Shown: piece after piece, positions 12,467-24,839 of the stretch | Position numbering within the stretch: position 1 is the first letter of the stretch | Layout: the number at the start of each line of letters is the position of its first letter | NCBI RefSeq assembly: GCF_047495875.1 | Contig: NC_092461.1 | Coordinates: 93,316,431-93,380,430 of the forward strand | From: Pithys albifrons albifrons | Lineage: Eukaryota; Chordata; Aves; Passeriformes; Thamnophilidae | Direction: 5' to 3' | Length of the DNA: 64,000 bases | Notes under the pieces: model-generated | What the model saw: only the letters and a program-made list of their open reading frames with translations | Database searches by the model: none | What the model was told of the DNA's origin: nothing | Program-made: the position numbers and the translations under genes

Positions 12467-12721
12467 CTGCAGGGAAGTAACTATTTTTTTCAGAAACGTT
12501 GGCTGAGTTTGCATCAGTGGTGTCCCATGGGTTCCCATGACCACCATCTCCATCTTTAAGTAAGTTCATGGTCCAGAAGTCATGCAGCAGTGACAGGTGT
12601 TTGTCACTGGAGGTAGCTTGTTACTTATTTAAAGATGGAGATGGTGGTCATGGGAACCCATGGGACACCACTGATGCAAACTCAGCCAGCATTTCTGAAA
12701 AAAATAGTTACTTCCCTGCAG
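12467..12721. repeat. Long inverted repeat, 99-bp arms, 57-bp spacer
   Basis: The left arm is 12467-12565 and the right arm 12623-12721, with 96 of 99 positions complementary and no gaps. Both arms begin and end with the same bases and are bounded outside by ctgcag. Similarity stops abruptly beyond the arms. The three differences are all transitions. In a plus-strand RNA two of them would be G-U pairs, leaving one A-C mismatch. The spacer holds its own stem: cagtgaca (12588-12595), ggtgtt loop, tgtcactg (12602-12609). Open frames on the two strands share a peptide (GDGGHGNPWDTTDANSA) only because of the inversion. It could be a foldback element, an inverted duplication or the hairpin of a non-coding RNA. 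I do not recognise the family. Confidence 0.9.
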
Positions 12722-13739
12722 ATTTCCTCCTGTCATTACTTCACTTGTTTACTGTGTTTGAACAGTTCTGACATGGTGACCAGTTTTTGCTGCCAAACTA
12801 GAATTACAATTCAAATATTGCAGCTCTGTTCCAGAGGGATACTTGAACTGGCAAACATAAAGCAACTCAGCAGCATTTGAAAATGCTGTTATTCAGTATC
12901 CAATTATAATTTTTTAATATAAAAAAGTAAAATTCTGTAAGATAAGAATTTTTAATTACCTAATTGGACAAGTAAGCCAAAATTGCTGCTCTTACCTTCT
13001 GTTCTTGTGATGAAAAACATTGTTGAATACATGAGAGTCTTTTACCCTGGTCATCATTAAGGACAAATAAATACACCATCCAAAGGAAAAAACATTTTTT
13101 CCTCATCTTTGATGTTCGAAATTCCTGTCATTCAGTGCTGTTGTCTTCTTACTTCTTCCAAAAATGAAACAATACATTTAAAATGTATGTTTGACCTGTG
13201 AGAATGTATCAGATAATACAACCAATATCCCCTCTCAATTGGTGTCTGTACATTAATAATCAAAATCAATCTATGTGTTACTGCTTACTGGTTTTGAACC
13301 AGGGCTTGACCAGACATGCAAAATAGTGTGACACTGCCAACCTCATAAGCCCTCAAAATTTTGAGAGAACTCCGTGGCTTTACTCAGAAACAGGTTGTCA
13401 AGACTTCCCATTCCTTTTCCTCCCGTTACTCAATATTCTTGCTACTACTTCTATTCCTATTATTATTCAATGTTTTCATTGTTTGTTTATTTTGCTTTAA
13501 TGTGGTCTGTAGCACTACTGTTTCCTATTTGAAGGTTCCCTGATCCTTACCTTTGCTAAACAGATACAGCATCAATTCCTTGCTCACTGTGAGACTAGAA
13601 AATAAATGACCTTGAACTCTTTGGCCTTGCAAGCCATACCTTGACACTTACATCAGAATTCAAGTGCCCGCAGCAAGAGCAAAAGTGTCACTGCATACCC
13701 ATGGAAGTATTGAATCTTTCCACTACAATTTTGTGGGAT
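12722..13739. other. Intergenic sequence
   Basis: AT-rich sequence between the inverted repeat and the LTR. Nothing recognised. Confidence 0.6.
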
Positions 13740-13744
13740 TCTGT
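13740..13744. repeat. Target-site duplication TCTGT, left copy
   Basis: Direct repeat adjoining the TG end of the solo LTR; identical to 14375-14379. Confidence 0.75.
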
Positions 13745-14374
13745 TGTCCTAGTTGAGCAGGAGGGACCAGCTAACCCTGTGTGGGGGTGATCAAAGCTGT
13801 GTATTCTACCCCCTCTATTCATTCCCCAAGGACAATGGGCCATTAGCAGCAGCTGCCCAGGGAGTCATTATCACTTTCACACTCAGCCTGAGGGGGGCGG
13901 AGCTGCTGATGGGCCATCAACAGTTCAATACCCCCTGGCTCCCAGAGTTAATCACCCATTGTGTGAGTCCCCGCCCAGGGGGAGGGACTGGGTGCTCCCT
14001 GAGGGTACATAAGTGGTGGGTAAGAAGACCTCGGGAACTTCTCGTCAGATCCGGAGGAGCAGCAGGACCTCAACAGGAGGAGATCACCGCTCTTGCCCAG
14101 ACCACAGCCCTCTCCTGCACCAACAGGTTTTTAATTTCCTTTTGCTCTGGACTTGGGGGAGCCACAGGGGTCTCAGCACAAGGGCAAACAAACCCCCTTG
14201 GGTTTGTGCCCCAGGACACTGGGTTATACTGCTGGGGTTTTGTGAGTTGAAAGCAATTTCCCTTTCGTGTCAGTGTTTTTAGTGTAATATTATTATTAAA
14301 TTTTAGGTCTGACTTATAGTCTCTCTCTTGTGGTGAGTTCATTTCCCCTGCTGGTTCGCCTGTAAACCAGTACA
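13745..14374 (+). mobile_element. Solo LTR of an endogenous retrovirus (630 bp)
   Basis: The block starts TGTCCTAG and ends CCAGTACA, the TG...CA ends of a retroviral LTR. It is flanked by the 5-bp direct repeat TCTGT (13740-13744 and 14375-14379), a target-site duplication. It is clearly GC-richer than its surroundings. A TATA-like tacataag at 14006-14013 and an ATTAAA poly(A) signal at 14295-14300 fit U3-R-U5 order on the plus strand. No primer-binding site, gag, pol or env follows, so it is a solo LTR left by recombination. The open frames inside (to 165 codons) are not a known viral protein. A 5-bp duplication fits several bird ERV groups, and the family is not assigned. Confidence 0.8.
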
Positions 14375-14379
14375 TCTGT
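14375..14379. repeat. Target-site duplication TCTGT, right copy
   Basis: Direct repeat adjoining the CA end of the solo LTR; identical to 13740-13744. Confidence 0.75.
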
Positions 14380-16385
14380 CAGACATTTTAAGAGAGACTG
14401 TGAATTCTTCAGGCATGTAGTGATGTACTTTTTCCAGCTTATGTTGTGAATTTATGCAATTGGATTAATTTTGTCGTATATTTCAGCTGACAGCTTATAA
14501 ATGGACATTTATATATGTAAGCAAGGAGAGAGACGTAGGAAAAGGCAAAATAGATGCCTGAAACACTAGACGGAGACTTACTTTGGCACTGGCTGCTGAG
14601 AAACAGATTGATTTGGATAGAAAAATGCTAACTACTTTCAACTATAGACTGAAAAATATGGGGTTTCATTGTAACATAAATACAATTCTGTGCCATGTGC
14701 TGGGGATAATGATGGATTGAAACTCGGGGTTGAGTTTTATGCAAAGTTAGAAAATAAATCTTAAAGGTAAGATATAGCAAGTCTATACTTCCTAGAAGTG
14801 AGGCAGTAAAACTTAAATGTCTTAGAGATATGGAGGTGGGAAGTAATCTAGCAAAGCTGTGATAGGTTTCTAGATTTTAATTAGGAACATATTTGAATGT
14901 GGGCATTTGGTGTAAATGCAGATATGTATATATTTATTTACTTATGAAACATCTGAAGTTTTCACTCATTGCAACATGATACCTTTTTTACCAAGGGAAA
15001 AAAAAGTCTTCCCTTTGTGTTCACTGTTTAACAGGTATTTAGATATTGGTTATAATGAAGTAGTGTCCAGAGATCTTCCCTGGGACTGGGGCTTTTCATG
15101 CCAGTCGCTGTGAACATGCAATGCTCGGCAGTCCCTGACCCAGAAAGAAATAGAAAGGAAACGACTTACTCAAAGCCACCAAATGGGTCAAGGGTAGAAA
15201 CGAGAACAAAACCTGAATCTGTCAAGTCCCAGCTGAGACTTGTCCTCTCCTCATACTGTGTAGCTACTTATTTACAGCATTTAGCTTTAAATATCATAGT
15301 TGATTTATTTCTGCACTAATATGGGCGTTTTAAATTTCATGCACAGCAGCCAGGAATGGGGTTTTGCATAACTTCTTTCATACTGAAAGTTTATAGAAGT
15401 AATTTTAAAAAGAAAGAAAATTGAAGTGGTTGGTCCTGCGTGTTCACACTTGCTTTTACTTGCTGTGGAATTCCTGCTGCAGCAGCTCGAGCTGGTAGCT
15501 CCAAGGTCCCCTGCTCAGCATGTTGCAACAGTGTGTGTGACAAGTGGCACTCAGAGAGTAACAAGCAGCGTTGTCGTGCTGTGTCGGAGCTGAGGTTGGC
15601 CCTGTTATACACACACAGGAGAAGGCAGGTCTCTTTTCTGCTTTCACAGCTGTATGTTAATGGCTCTTGATTTTTTAAATCTGATTGTATCCTCACCAGA
15701 TCCATTAGAGGTTAGTATGGCTCTAAGCACATATGATATACTTCCAGTATGGTGACAAAAGGAAATAAGCAGATAAACAACTCTCTGTTTTCAAAAAATA
15801 CTTCTAAGTGCCTAAGCTATTTCTCAGTTCCTTGGAAAGAATGAAAACCTTCCAGTAATGGCAACGTAACGAAAAGACAAGTGTACCCTTTTCTTGGTCC
15901 TGTGCTGCCCTGGGTACTTGCTGCGGGAGGGTTAGTGGCTGCCAGCCCCCATGGTGGGGGCTCAAGCACGATCCCAGGCTGGATGTGCCAGTGCTGAGGC
16001 AGGCTCCTGGGAACACATCCAGTGCTTTTGCAGCTGATAAGAAGGCAGATGAATGAGCATGAGGCTCAGCCCAGCCTTGACTTGTAGAAACTGGTGAGCC
16101 AGTAGTGAGGGCTAAAAGTAGAGACAAGTCCTTCACTTTAACAAGCTGTGGTTAACTTCTGATCAAAGCATTATTTCCTGTGAAGCAGTGAGGAGTAAGA
16201 GGAAGTCCGGAGGTCAGTACATGTGCCAAAGAGGTCATTTCTGCCAGCTGTTGTTTCCATACTGTTTGGTAATGGCTTATCTTGTGGATTCACATGTTTT
16301 GAGGGGATTTTTGCCTGGTCCCACACATGCATGCATTGTACAGGCATATGCAGGCATATGTGTGTGTGGAGTTAAACAGATGAGA

Positions 16386-16405
16386 GTGTGTGTGTGTGTG
16401 TGTGT
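16386..16405. repeat. (GT)n microsatellite
   Basis: Ten GT dinucleotides in an unbroken run, within a T/G-rich neighbourhood. Confidence 0.95.
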
Positions 16406-19400
16406 ACAAAGAAGTTTGGGACTGTGTAAGTGTGGGAGTGAAGGAAGCCCAGCGAGACAGCTGCATGACTCCTTCGCCTTCTAGGCAGACCTGTCATTTC
16501 TGGCTATAGGATTGGTTTGTTATTCTGTTTAATGATGCTGACCTTTGTGTTGAATAGGTTGGCCTGTTGCAAAGCTAGGATTTGTGGCCTTTTGGGACTT
16601 TAGTTGTTTGGAGAACTGAGGATATTTTTTACTACATTGGGTCCAAAGAGAATGACTTCTGATGACCCAGCTGCCCTTATAACTCATTTGCCCTTTGTCT
16701 TTTGACAGACAAAGTGACTTCAGATTTAGTCATATGTTAGAGGCTGTCTAAATTTGAAGAATACTCTGGTAATAAATGATGTCCTATGGCAAAGAAAAAT
16801 TCAAAGTTCTTTTGAAAGCTCCAATTTTTATTATGTATTGCATGTACTTTCTTGGGGGAAACTAATCTTCGGTTTGCAGTGCAAAGTTTTAGAAAAGACT
16901 TATCTTGCAAAGCAGAAAAAAAAATAATTTGGATACATTGGAGGGAGTCTTGCCTCAAACTATATTGTCTTCTAGCAGAGATATTAGACCAGTGTTACTT
17001 TATCTGCCTCTGAATGAACAAATCAGTTTCCTAAGAAATTGTCCCTAAATCTTATTTGATTTTGGACCCCCAATCTGATTCCATAATCTATTGTAGCTAA
17101 GCAAATCCCTCAGTAATAACGCAGAAGAGTTCAAACCTGAGATGTTTTACAGCACATCAACGAGTAGCTTCATCTGGTTTAGCAGTCCCTAGACTCTTAG
17201 TGGCCATCATCCTGCAATTCTTATGCCTAAGATTAATTTTAAACACTTGACTGTTGAGTTAAGCACATCAGCTGGAAGTGGGAAATTACATTGTTTTGAC
17301 TTGCATTTCATCAGTGGCAGTAGCTTTGCAAGCTCTGCTGGCAGGTACAGCTCTTCACTATCTGCAGTGGGAGGGTCACACTGGTCACAGGCTGCCCCCA
17401 TGGCCCTGGAGTTCAACTGATAGTCACATAAACACCAGAGCCAAAAATCCTGTTGAGTTTGCTTCCCCCTAGCTGCAATTGTCCTGCTGGGTGGAAAGCC
17501 AGGAAGGGGGAAAAGAAAGATTTTAGTACTTCTTATGGTAACTTAAGAAACACTTTCTGACTTCACACAGCAAAGGGATTGCTGACTAAGAAAGTGCTAA
17601 TTTCACATCGTTGTTTTTTTGCAGTAGAGCTACGTTGTAAGTACCAAGCCCAAGAGGAATGAGAGCATAGTCAAATTAATGAAAAATAGGTTATGGTGAT
17701 AAATTATTCAAGCGGATAAAATTACTTTGGATTTGGAAGACATTGAAATTTAAGGGCCAAATCCTCTTGTGGTGTAAAAAGATTCAACTTCATCACTTTC
17801 AGGGAAACAGAGGGAACTTATATCATTTAATTCAGAATCTGACTATGACTGGCAGCATAAGCAGTCATTTAAAACTCGGTGGCACATATTTCATCTGCTT
17901 TGGGTGACAGCCATAAGGTGAATGTTTTAAATTCTGACATGGCAAAGCCTTTCTTTTGAGATCTGTGATGCGATTTTAAAGGAGATGAGATAAAAGCCAT
18001 GCTTCTCCAAAGGCACATTTTCTCTGATGTTAAAGGAAACAATGTAAAAATATGCCCACTAAATAAATCATCAGGGATTTTCAGAATAGATCACATGCTT
18101 ATGTCTTTAAAACTTGTAATACAACTGAAGTTGTTCACCTTAACTCAGTTTCTTTTGTTCAGCAATTTTTCTCTACAAGGAGGCATGTGTAGGGAAGGCA
18201 AGTCTGGAGGAGACACCCCATCAGAAGAGGTTCCAGTGAACAAAGATAAAGAAGTTCTTCTTTTGACCTCTGGCATGGCACTTTTGAGAAGTTTAATCCA
18301 CAGTAATCCCTCTCACGTTTCCAAGGAGGGGATAGTGGAGAACAGACAGAGGACTGTTACATGCTAAAGCTGAATACCAGTGACCTGTGAATGTCCCTGG
18401 CTCTGCAGAGAGCTTTTTCAGGTACCTTAGCCAAGGTATGAGGGGAAGCGTGCTGATTTGACTTCTGCAGCTCTAGGATGAGTTGTCAGTAACATTTTCC
18501 TTCAGCTTGTGTGCATGTAAGCATACAGAGTGATGGAGGGAAGCATAGGCTGGTACAACAAGCTTTTAAGGACCATGTTTGAAGTTAGAACTAGCAGTCA
18601 GTTGCATGTATAGAAAAAGAAAATCCCCCAAAATCTGGCAAGTTCATTTGTCATACTAAACTCTAAGGCTGAAATGCATCCTACCAAGCAGCAGACACTG
18701 AAGTCATAGCTGTGGCCTCTCTAGGCCCCTGTGGTGCTAAGTGGAGAGAGCAAGCCACCTCTCCTGAGACTAGTTCATGGCTTAGGAAGGATGAATCACC
18801 CCTCTTGTCTGCAAACCAAAAGGTGACACCTCTTTTATCTTTCTGCACAGTCTAATGCCCATAGTTAAATGAGTTGAATCTGGGCTTTAAACATTTGTGG
18901 CATATAGCGATAATAAGTCTCAAGTGCTCACATTAAGCCAGCATGGCATGGTCTCCTTAACACTTTACACAGCCATTGCTGTGAGGACTATGCTTTCTTA
19001 TCCCCAGATGACTCTTTCAACCATCCCCTGAATGTGCAGATGTGAGGAGGAGTGACAGTTTCTCCAAAGTGAGAGTATTTTCAAATGTCAAGAAGCTTTA
19101 TTTTTTAATGTGTTAAACCATATAAAATCCCCAGATAATATGCCTCATAAATGAAATGAGACTAATTAGTAGGAAAGTAATGAGGGAGCATTTACAGAAG
19201 TTACATCCCGAGGTCTGGTCACTGCTATGGAAAATGCGAGAGAGGGGTAAAACTGCTATCTGCTTTGTTCCTCTAGAACTGGCTTTCATAGTTGTTAATT
19301 AACCCCAGCAAGGGCAACTTTACAATGGCAAAAATGAGGAGAAAAATGTTAAGGGATTATGAACTTTATCTTTCCTTTCTCTCCCCTTTATCACCTGTCA

Positions 19401-22400
19401 GTGTCCCTGGGCAGGCATGAGTTCCTTACAGCTGAGCCAATCTGCCCTTGCATTCATAGCAGTGCAGTGGCTCCATCCACCTTTCTTTTTTGTTACATCC
19501 ACCCACTAGGAAACTTGTGTTCAAGTGCTTTTTCCAGGGAAAACTGAAGCGCTACTGGAACATCACAAAGTCCTTTTGGCACAAGTCCCCAAGGTTACGT
19601 AGATGCCCAACTCCTTTTTACATGAGAGTCAATTGTCCATCTGCAAAAACAGAAAATAGCACTTTTTGACCTTTTGGTATTGGAAGGGTAAGTCTGTTGT
19701 GGATTTTTGAGCACTTGCATACAAAGATGTGGAGAGTTGTGTGAGTACTTAAAACAGACTGTGGAATTGGAATGCCATCTGTGATAGCAGAACTGAAAGT
19801 TATTGTACTGACTGCACAGTAAAGGATCCAAATGTCAAATTTATGTTCTCGGTTACTTAAGCTTGAATAGAAGTATAAGGTCTCATTCTAAACTCATCTG
19901 AGTTGGTAGGGTCTTCCCCTTGACTTTAATAAGCATCTATATAGAACTGAAAGTTGAACCTTGAAATGAAACCTTGGCATGCAAGTAACTGAGACTTTAA
20001 AAGAATGAATTTACAGTTTGTCAAAATACCAAGGAGATACTGCTGATGAAACAGCATCTATGCTCTGCACTAAATCATAATGTACTTTGTGAAACACAGA
20101 TGTCTCTTAAAGGAAAAGACCAAAGAAAAACCAGCCCCATGTTGAACAAGGGTCACCCATTTGCACAGCTTTTAACAGCCACCTACAGCTGAACAGCTCT
20201 CTTAGAACATGACAGAATTCAAAATGCTTGAGGCAAAAGCAACTGAAGGAGCATACAGTCAAATCAGTGCTCACTGCAAAAGCAGTGTCTATATACTTAC
20301 TAGAGGAACTGGATGGAAAGGGAACAAAATGATGAGATGAGATGTGGTAACTGAAGTATAACTAATGAGAAGTCAAATAAGAAAAAAGAAATAAAGGACT
20401 GATGTCAGCTGTCACAAAAAAAAAAAATATGAACAAACAGGTGTAATGAGAAACAAGGTATGTTGCAAGTAACACAGTCTGAATACTGTGCCAATCTGAA
20501 GTTCATCAGACCATTGTGGAGAAAAATCACAGGCAGAGTGCCAGGAAATACTTTCTTCTTTGTTTCCTCTTAAATCTTGAAATTTACAGATTTGTTCTCT
20601 TCATCATTTAATTTTTGGTCTAGTGTTCTTGAGTGTATGCATTAGCTGAGCCTCAGCTAGCTTTGAATGTCTCACTATTCTAATTACACTTAGTTTTTTG
20701 CTCATGTTTAGCCTTAACTTTTTCCTTCTTTGCTTATGGCCATTACTTCTCTTTCTGTTTTCTTCTGAGACTTGGTGTAATTTCCTGCTTTCATTTACAT
20801 TGTTACCTTGAAGACATTTACAGGGTATGTTCATTTTCTTTCTGAAGTTTCTCTTTTCCCCTGTGTCGATCTTTTCAGTTCCTGTCTTTTTCCTTCCCTC
20901 TCCCTAATTTGTATGCTACTCATCTCTTATTATCAGTACAGCTAACATTTTGACTAATTTTTTGTGTGATTTTTTTTCTCATGCAGTTAAGATTAATAGT
21001 TAAGTAGCAGAACTGACCTTAAAAATCTGTGAGGGACATTTTCATAAAAATACTGCAGAATATCTTTTCCATAGTGCTTCATGCTTTTAACATCCATCAG
21101 CAGCAAACTTTTATTGCTAAGCCAGCTGCCACAGTTACACACACACACAAACAAATACGTATCTCTGGCCTTCATTTTTTTTCAAGTAGGACTACATATT
21201 CCCATTTCTTTAATATCTCACTGATGCATATCTTATTTTCAGACTGTCCAGACTTGCAAAAGTTCTGCATAACTTGTGGTACGTACATGAGACTGGTGTA
21301 TGTATTTGAACAAAAGGACAGGGTCGGTTCTCAGCTAAGAAACACAGGAGTGGCATTCACTGCACATGTCCTGCTTTGGATGCTTTTTAGTTGCCTGTCC
21401 AGGTTTACAGGTATATTTAAGTACATTGACCTGCATGTAGTTGTCTAACACGATCATCAGAAGTGACTAGGCAGGCTAAGTTCCTCATCTCGTGATTTGA
21501 CTCATTTGCACCTGAATTCCTTCAGGTATTTTACTATATATTCTGTGTAAGTTTACTGAGGTGGGAATTGCCATTTTCTCCATGCAGTACTGAGAATAGC
21601 AGAGCCCTGTTCTGACCACTCCCTCAGCAGCACAAACCTGACAGTGCTACACAGCAGCAGAACAAAACCAAAGCGATACCGAGGGGACGTGCAGTGGGAA
21701 TTAATATGATATAGAAGGAGCCAAGGGAAAACTCACCATACAATTGGTTAATCTGATAATGAGAGAGGGAAGAAATGAAGATCAGAAGTATCTTAGCAAT
21801 TCAAGAACAGGCATTGTCTTTCTGTTCTTTGCAAATAGACTGATTAAAAATACCCCCAAATAAAGAGAGAGGTTAGATGCATAAAAACTGCAAGAATGTA
21901 CTTTTTCTTGCAATCTCTGGTCTCACATTTGTTTATAAGAATTACATAATAGAGGTATAGCTGCAGTCTAAGAATGTGACTCTGCAGGTAATACAGTGCC
22001 AGGGAATGGGAATCTTGAATCTGTCAGAAAAAGAAAACTGTTCAACTACCCAAGAGCTCAAGAAGGTGCAGTTCCTTCACCCTGAAACCCCTGTTGTCAT
22101 TGGCTGCTGTTGACTGGAGGGTTTGATTTCAATGTTGTGAGAAACCTTAGGCAATCTCACACAGTGCAAGTGAGAAAATGACAGACCTCCGATGATGCAG
22201 CCAGTTCTCCTGATCAGTGTGATTGTATGAGAGCGCTCTACTTAGTTATATCGATTTGTATCTGAGAGCCCGTTCTGCCACATAAATCTCAACAAAAATC
22301 TTTAAAGATCTTGCCCCAGAAGGCTACTGTGTTTTCTTTCTCAGTAAAAAGAAGCAGAGCTAGGAATTAATTTCTCAAAGTTTTAACTAGAATGGTTCGT

Positions 22401-24824
22401 TTATGAGGAAAGTCTGAATTCATCTGTTTTACATTTTGAAACATTTAAAAGGAGCACTGCACTTCATGATTAACCTTTCCATCTGAGCAGTACTACAAAG
22501 AACTGCATCTATCTCCCTTCCCTTGCTCTCTTGGTTGGAGAGGCTTGAATAAAGAAAATCACCTTTCTTTTACATGGGGGAATTGGAAGGAGCATTGTCC
22601 CTATTGTAGCTCAAGCCTTAAGTACAATAGACACCACATTATAAAGATACTATTTGTGCCACCACTCTAGTTAAAAAGACTGCTAGTGCTTCCCTGGTGG
22701 AATTTTTCTTTTAGAGTGACTAAAATCTTTTTAGAGATAAATACCCACTTTAAATTAAGAATCAAGTATTTCAATGACGAGATAAGGAAGCTCAAAATAC
22801 AAATTCACATTAAGTCTTCATAGAATTATAAACAATTCTGAGTCATAAGTTGTGCCTTTATGCCTGGTAGACTAATTTTTTTCTACTGTATATAGAAATT
22901 AATATGAGTAAACAGAAGAAGTTTGGTCTTTTTTTCCTCGACAAAAACACTTTTTAAAGAAAAGTGACTATTGAGTTTGAATTATGTGTTACCTCAACAC
23001 CTACATGTGTGTGTTTTAGGCTGTTCAGGTACAGAATACCTTGTATGACGGAGCTGTAAATGTTTCAGTAACACTTAAGTATTTGGTAACATCAATATTT
23101 TTTTCTCTTTGATAACATAATAAATTATTCCTTGACTTGCTCTGTCTCTGCAGAGATGCAATGATCTGTGCACACACTGAAATATGAGACTGAGGACTTA
23201 ATTTCCTTCTCCTCTTTTCTTCTACACAAACTAATTCCAAGACATTTTACAATGAATATATGCCAAAGTGATATTTACTCATTTAAAAATCTGTTCAGCC
23301 TCATGCAACTTAAATATAATTGCCATACAGCAGAACAAAGCAAACATCATAAACCCATGACATGGCAAGTAATATCTGATTAGATAAGCATCCTCCTACA
23401 GGTGCAGACCCATTGGCAACAAAGAAGGGTATGACATTAATCTAGAACATAATAGGAAATTAAGCAGAACATAATTTTGTCATTTACTACAGAGGAGTAC
23501 ACTAGTGCACTTGTATGGAGCCAATTTCAAAGAAGTGAGCACTGTAGCTGTCCCCTCCAATGGAGCAAGTTTGTGAATATGGGTTCAGTAACACAATTAA
23601 TGCCTAGAGTATATTCATGTTCAAGAGTTGTCTCCGAATCTTCTTTTGTCTAAGTATTCTAATTCTGACTTTACAGTAAATGACTTGAAGTTGCTACAGC
23701 AAACAGGTGACAAATCTAATGCAGTAAAACAGCAGGGCTTTTGAGGACTGAGATGGACCGTGCTTAACAGTACATTTGATAATTTTGTCACAAGTATAAA
23801 CTCTCATACATGAAGCATATCATCATATCTTCACAAGTCTGGAAGTGGTTTTTTTTAAATGACAGTTCAGACTGATTAGAGTTTGAACCCTTGTTCCAGT
23901 CTTGAAGAAAACAGAGCATTAATCTTGTCCATATTTTCCTTTTATGCACCAGAACTAGTGTCTTCAGTTTCTCTGAACTGACAGGTTAAATAATCATCAT
24001 ATGCAAAGAAATTCAAAGTCAGTTTCTGAGCCCCCATGAAATTCTAGAAGCAAACAATTGCCTGCAATATTAATGGTTCAGGTTTATGGGAGAAATGTAA
24101 ATATAGCCACTAACACTTTATGACAGTCCAAGTTATATTTCTGCCAGGAACAATGTTTCTCTAGCTGACCCTCAGCACTCCTTTATATTTCCTTCAGTGT
24201 TAACCCCTTGTGTCCTTAGGTGAGATTTTTGTCTCCCTCTTTCATGACTGATAGTAAGGAGATGGAGGAGTAGGAAGAGAGCTTTATCTGGCCATTGTTT
24301 TCATAGGAAAAAGTCTTCCTAAAGCTACTTTGTGGGTCTTTCAGTGTTGGAGGAATGATATTTGTGTGTCTCATCCCTAAACTCAACACCACTCACACCA
24401 TATAAGAAAATGTGCCTTATTTGCGAAGGACCCTAGAAAGTGTGTTGGTGGTCTCTGACTCACTGCTGTCCCAAAGAGTTTGGGCAGCAAAAAGGCAGTC
24501 TAAATGAGAAGCATTTTCCCTTGAGTAATCAAAGTATCTTCTGGAGTTTGCATTTTCTCCCTTCGTCACAATATTAGCTCCAGCAAGGACAGCCAAAGAC
24601 AGCAGTAACTCATGCTAACAGTAGTGCACATAGAAAAGCTCTTTTGGAATTTACCAGTAATTAAAAGGTACCTAGTGAGTGCCCAAAACTACCTATATCA
24701 GTGAAATGCAAATAGTCCATTCACACTTTCAGGGTAAATCAGAGAGAAGGCTAAGTACCCCTCAGGGTTTCTAAAGACAAGACAGAGTAAGATAAGACTG
24801 AGTAATCATTAGCATAACAGCTTC

Positions 24825-24839
24825 ATATATATATATATA
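24825..24839. repeat. (AT)n microsatellite
   Basis: Short alternating A/T run. Confidence 0.9.

Noticed and set aside
12318..12771. Open frames on opposite strands sharing the peptide GDGGHGNPWDTTDANSA
   Set aside because: Identity of the peptides follows directly from the 99-bp inverted repeat; no evidence of coding.
13753..14250. 165-codon plus-strand open frame
   Set aside because: It lies wholly inside the solo LTR; GC-rich LTRs often carry chance frames. No viral protein similarity noted.
17999..18367. 122-codon plus-strand frame in the intergenic part
   Set aside because: No recognised motif; composition and length are like other chance frames here.
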